Assembly: GCA_963575745.1 (NCBI GenBank)
Contig: CAUYUJ010007406.1
Span: 12,501 to 47,017, forward strand
Length of the DNA: 34,517 nt
Source: Prorocentrum cordatum
Lineage: Eukaryota; Sar; Dinophyceae; Prorocentrales; Prorocentraceae
Reading direction: 5' to 3'
Part shown: piece by piece, positions 30,464 through 34,517 of the stretch
Layout of the letters: every line of letters begins with the position of its first letter
Numbering within the stretch: position 1 is the first letter of the stretch
The notes under the pieces: model-generated
The model's input: only the letters and a program-made list of their open reading frames with translations
Database searches by the model: none
Told to the model about the DNA's origin: nothing
Program-made: the position numbers and the translations under genes

Positions 30464-33400
30464 GCGGCTGGCCGCTTCACGCCTTTCATCGCTGCTGCCT
30501 TTGGCTTCGCCTCGGGCTTCTCCTCGGCTGCGGGCCCTTCCTCGGCCACGGGCGCATCCTCGGCTGCAGGCTCCTCCTCCTCCTCTGCTGCTGCATCTCC
30601 ACCGTCACATTCGCAGTCCCCCTCCTCGTATGCCTCCTCAGCATCTTCCTCTTCTTCAGCTGGCGTTTCATCGTCGAATGGTATCTCATGCGCTGCAGCT
30701 GGTCGCTTTGCAGCGGGTTTCTTTCGCGCTCCTGCTTTGGCTGCTGCTTTACTTTTACCCTTAGCTTTAGCTTTGGCTTTACTTTTACCCTTAGCTGCTG
30801 GTCTCGGTGCTGGTGCCCTCGTGGGCGGCGCAATCAGGCCCCCCTCATCCGCGAGCCAATCGTTCGTCAGCTCGGTGTTGTACGTGAACGGGTTGCCGTC
30901 TTTATCGATCGTGCCCCTGAACTTCGCAACCAAGAACCCGTCGGTGCCCTTCTCGAACGATGTCGCCTCGATTGTGGTGCCCGACGTCATCACCGCGATC
31001 ACAGTTGTGCCATTGTACTGGGCGAAAATCGGATACACGTCCTCGCCCGACTCGTCAGACTCGTCAGCCGAGCCGCCAATCACATCACCCCGCAGATGGA
31101 CGAACGGGTTCGAGATTCGCTTTGGTTTGGTCGACGTTCGCGATGCCGAGGGTGATATGCTTAGTGGCCGACTGGTGATAAGATCGAGCAGCTCTTTGAT
31201 CTCGGGTGGGGCCTTCTCGCGAGCCGTCGTCGTGAGTTCCTCGTTGCACGGATGGGCCAACGACACGGGCGATGCGGAATATGCGACGGATGAGGATACG
31301 GAGGATGTCAGGAGACGAGCGAGAGGGATGGGTGACAGAAAATTCAGTCATATGACAGAATTTTCTGTCACACGTTCGGGGCGTGAGGCCGAGGGTGAGG
31401 AGGGCGAGTTGCCGTAAACGGTATTGTCACATTGCCACTACACCCTCACACCATGCTCCTCCTCCTCCTCCTCATTCTCCTCCTCCTCCTCCACCGCCTC
31501 CTCATCATCCTCCTCCTCCCAATGTCCTCAGTATGCCCTACACCTCCGCCAATCGACCGATTCCTTTGTCTCATCATCACAAGCATTGTCGTCCCCATCC
31601 CTATGCACCCCCCTCCTCATCCTTCCACGTTCCTCATCCGAGATTTCGAATGCCGTATTCCTTGTGCTTGATGCGCACGTGCCCGAGCATCACGCGCAAC
31701 TTCAGGGAGAACAGCTCGGGTAGTGTCGGAGGAGGTGAGCCCATGGATCGCGACACTCTGCGAACGTGGGGGATGATGGGCTTCTCAGCGTGCAGGTGCG
31801 CGATCGCAACCGCGCAGGGGGGGGGGCGATGGTCGAGGGTGATCACGCTGAAGAGTGCGAAGAGGAGGAGGAGGAGGAGGAGGAGGAGGATGAGGAGGAG
31901 GAGGAGGAGGAGGAGGAGGAGGAGGATGAGAGGAGGAGGATGAGAGGAGGAGGAGGAGGAGGAGGAGGAGGATTAGAAGGAGGTGGATGCTTGTGAGACG
32001 GGATGGGGGAGCTGGATGTGGTTAAGACGAGGCGAAGGAGGGGGATGCGGAGGAGGAGGAAGAGGATGAACATGATGAGGCGGATGATGCTGATGATGAT
32101 GCTGCTGATTTTGACGATGGCGATGTCGATGATGATGTCGATGACGATGGTGATGGGGATTATGATGAGGATGATGGGGGGGAGGAGGATGAAGAGGATG
32201 ATCATGATGACGATGACGAGGATGAGGGTAGGAGGAGACGGGGGAATGCGACGGATGGTGTGGGCATGCGAGGGGGAGGCGACCACGTTGAGACGGAGGG
32301 AGACGGTGTGGGGGGTAAGGAGGCCGAGGATGCGATGAGGGGCCGCAACCGCGAGGTCGTTGTGGTTGTAGTAGCCGCCACGAGGATCCAGGACCAGAAG
32401 AGGAGCTATGATGTCCTCTGGGGAAGTGGTGAGTTGGAAGGAAGGCTCGGCGCGCGAGCTGAGAGGATGAAGATAAGGATGAGAAACAGGATGAGGAGAA
32501 GATGGCGGAGGATGATGAGTACGACGCTGATGATGATGAGGAGAAGGACGATGAGGAGGAATACGAGGATGAGGAATGGCAGGAATACTAGTCGGAGTCG
32601 GAGGGGGATGACGAGGAGTAGGATGAGGAGGAGGATCGAGGATGAAGCTGAGGAGGAGGAAGATGATGAGGAATACCAGTCGGAGTAGGATGAGGAGGAT
32701 GAGGAGGATGAGGAGGAAGGTTAGGAACACTGTCCTTGTACAAGCACAGGGAATCCACATCGACGCCGATCTTGGTGTCATTGCTCCCATAGTGGATGCC
32801 GTTGGTCGTCTCGAGCATCGCCTTCCATGATGGCCGCAGTGCGTCCTGCGATGGCACCCCCATTGCCCTCCTCATCATCCTCATCCCCAACACCATCACC
32901 ACCAGCATCAGTATCATCAGCACCGTCATCATCAGCAGCAGCATCATCATCACCGTCAGCGTCGTCATCATTAGCATCACCGTCGCCATCATAATCAGCA
33001 TCGCCATCATCAGCACCACCATCATTATTATCATCATCACCCGTGTCAGCATCGCCAGCATCAGCATCCTCGCCATCATAAACATCTGAACCACCATCAT
33101 CATCAGATCCCTCCTCATCGTCCGGCCCATCCTCACACAAGGCCTGCATGACAGAAAAATCTGTCGTATGACAGAATTTTCTGTCACGTTTCCTCTTCCT
33201 CCACCTCATCCTCATCATCAGTGTCATCATGTTCATGGTCCTCCCCGTGACCCTCCTCTGTGTATTGATCGTCCGACTCCTGCTATTCATCTTGTTGATC
33301 ATCCTCATTATCACCCCCCTCATCCGTCTCTTTCATCTTCTCGTTCGTCCTCCTCTTCCTCGTCGCTCCTCCTCCTCCTCCTCATTCGATCCCGTTGCTG

Positions 33401-33543
33401 TCCTGCAGCGCTTCGTGGGTGGCGCCGTCGGGCGCCACGAAATTCCGCGCGCGGCCCATCTGCCGCGACCCGCGCCACGGCTTCAGCCAAAATGGCTGCA
33501 CAACCACAACAACCATGCGACGCAGACGATCCGTGCTCCTGTC
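29171..33543 (-). CDS. Lys/Ala-rich and acidic nuclear-type protein, at least 527 aa, seven exons
   Basis: Exons: 33543-33403, 32845-32735, 32415-32350, 31810-31661, 31239-30412, 29978-29760 and 29239-29171 (stop TAG). Every internal join is phase 0. Early exons give WRGSRQMGRARNFVAPDG, LETTNGIHYGSND, GGYYNHNDLA-VAIAHLHAEK and MLGHVRIKHK. The large exon holds NPFVHLRGDVIGG and VYPIFAQYNGTTVIAVMTSG, then a basic Lys/Ala/Gly stretch (KGKSKAKAKAKGKSK; KRPAA repeats), an Asp/Glu stretch and poly-Ala. The end is SPGHGTSAVVFLRAVGWPIK and a charged helix. The basic KRPAA segments could act in nuclear import or DNA binding; no enzyme family is recognised. Five introns are GA-AG with matching AG|GAN at both ends. 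The third intron (32349-31811) lacks an AG acceptor. If the GA donor near 30412 is not used, the large exon runs on to a TAA at 30397 and the last two exons lose their gene. The true N-terminus is not defined. Confidence 0.65.
31333..31370. repeat. 38-bp double palindrome, copy 4
   Basis: TGACAGAAAATTCAGTCA, TA, TGACAGAATTTTCTGTCA. It lies in the fourth intron of the Lys/Ala-rich gene, about 95 bp before the acceptor at 31239. Confidence 0.9.
31855..32230. repeat. GAG and GAT arrays in the AG-less intron
   Basis: GAG triplets (about 31855-31980) and GAT triplets (about 32065-32230) fill most of the 539-bp third intron of the Lys/Ala-rich gene. A further GAG/GAT stretch at 32465-32725 fills the second intron. 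Confidence 0.88.
32866..33115. repeat. ATC/AGC triplet array in intron
   Basis: ATC triplets with ACC and AGC variants in the first reconstructed intron of the Lys/Ala-rich gene, beside copy 5 of the double palindrome. Confidence 0.88.
33149..33186. repeat. 38-bp double palindrome, copy 5
   Basis: TGACAGAAAAATCTGTCG, TA, TGACAGAATTTTCTGTCA. It lies in the middle of the first reconstructed intron of the Lys/Ala-rich gene (33402-32846). Confidence 0.9.
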
Positions 33544-33730
33544 CTCATCTCTCCCACGTCTCTCCATCTCCTTCGCCACCTCCCACATATCATCCCTATC
33601 CCATCTGGCCCCGCTGCACTCACAGTCTTCACCACCACTACCACCACCACCATCATCATCATCCTCATCATCATCATCATCATCGTCATCATCATCATCA
33701 TCAGCATCATCAGCATCAACATCATCATAC

Positions 33731-33763
<33 letters not shown>

Positions 33764-34183
33764 GTTTCTGTTGTCGCGTCGGGCAAAACGCGCTGCCCAC
33801 GAGGGCAACGCGTAGCAGGGACGGGGAGGGTGGGACAGGGCATTGTGAAATGCCCCCATGGCGCCTGCCCTCGCGGCCCACACGACAGCCACCTCTGGGC
33901 CTACCCAGCCACAGCGGTGCCACCGATGATGATGCCCCGCCTGCGGCGAGGCGCTCCGCGCGCCCCGCGCGCAGGCAAGGCTCGAGCCAAAATGACGTCA
34001 TCCATCATCATCACCATCATCATCACCGCCAGCACCACCACCATCATTATCACCAGCATCAGCATCATAGTCATCAACATCGTCATCATCAGCATTAACA
34101 ACATCGTGAGACTTATCATCACCATCATCGCCGTCACCATCATCATAATCATCATCATCATCACCATCATAGTCATCATCATC

Positions 34184-34214
<31 letters not shown>

Positions 34215-34245
34215 GCATCAACACCGAGGGGGGCCGAGGGCGCGC
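33544..34245. repeat. ATC arrays flanking a GC-rich patch
   Basis: ATC triplets at about 33610-33770 and 33995-34225. The GC-rich patch at 33775-33990 has minus-strand G/C-ending frames and could contain another exon of the Lys/Ala-rich gene, but no phase-compatible boundaries were settled. Confidence 0.75.
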
Positions 34246-34289
34246 CTTTGGCTGCCCTCGGCGGCGCCGCTGCCGCCCGCGTCGCCCAT
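34246..34289 (-). CDS. Candidate first exon of the Lys/Ala-rich gene
   Basis: ATG at 34289 in a CGCGCCATGG context starts MGDAGGSGAAEGSQ with strongly G/C-ending codons. The frame reaches an AAAG|GCGCG donor at 34246 (phase 2) shortly before a stop. It is separated from 33543 by ATC arrays and an unresolved GC-rich patch, and no phase-2 acceptor was confirmed. Confidence 0.35.
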
Positions 34290-34379
34290 GGCGCGGGCGG
34301 CGGCGCAAAATGCGCCCGCTCCCCCGCGCCTCTCGAGCGGGAGGTGCGGCGGCAACGACGGGAGGAGGTGGAGGGGATC

Positions 34380-34517
34380 GAAAGCGAAAACGATCGATAT
34401 ACCGTATACACATGTCACGATGTGTGTCATTTATGCTTAATATACTACATCTGCTCGTATTCGATACATCTACATCATGTACGAATACATCGGTTATATG
34501 TATGTATATATATATAT
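34380..34517. other. Right edge, AT-rich with TATATA end
   Basis: The sequence turns AT-rich and ends in GTATGTATATATATATAT, like the TA-rich blocks near 12965-13365. No gene or RNA recognised. Confidence 0.5.

Noticed and set aside
13898-33187. Recurrent peptide MTEFSVT/MTENSVT seen in frames at five places, suggesting a conserved leader or repeat protein
   Set aside because: It is the translation of the 38-bp palindrome (TGACAGAATTTTCTGTCA); it occurs in introns and in both orientations.

Overview
The window reads as dinoflagellate nuclear DNA, although nothing in it fixes the species. The grounds are: every convincing exon lies on the minus strand, so genes form a one-way head-to-tail row; splice donors are GA, GC and GT in mixture, nearly always after AG and with AG|G at the acceptor; coding exons mostly end codons in G or C, while introns and spacers are built from triplet microsatellites; and three genes resemble large dinoflagellate gene families that I know from memory.

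Left part (1-13.4 kb): mostly accessory repeat DNA. Long ACT, GAT, CTC, CAC/ATC and GAG arrays alternate with GC-rich spacers, an 84-bp tandem array, a 10-bp minisatellite, an ancient direct duplication of about 0.7 kb, a 67-bp near-perfect palindrome and a hairpin element with an empty-site comparison. One gene fragment is embedded here, a membrane protein split by a 2-kb repeat-filled intron (8632 to about 6360, minus).

Right part (13.4-34.5 kb): six minus-strand genes, read from right to left. They are an acidic/Lys-Ala-rich protein of at least 527 aa (33543 to 29171, possible first exon at 34289); a 408-aa methyltransferase-like protein (28997 to 25812); a 212-aa double zinc-ribbon protein (25198 to 23977); a charged coiled-coil protein with an acidic tail (22900 to 19390); a 211-aa coiled-coil protein (19040 to 17777); and a roughly 700-aa protein of a dinoflagellate repeat family with a transposase-like MH-LGV motif (17165 to 13387). 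Gaps between genes are about 0.17-1.1 kb. Exon chains were built by eye from reading-frame phase, G/C-ending codons and splice dinucleotides. No shared pathway is evident.

The most unusual material is in the introns. In about 20 of 24 reconstructed junctions the intron's first two bases equal the first two bases of the following exon, as if introns sat between short target-site duplications. A 38-bp double palindrome built from TGACAG recurs in five introns of three genes. One 102-bp intron carries 12-bp terminal inverted repeats, and one intron has no possible AG acceptor but a 9-bp direct repeat. Together these suggest introns derived from mobile elements (introner-like).
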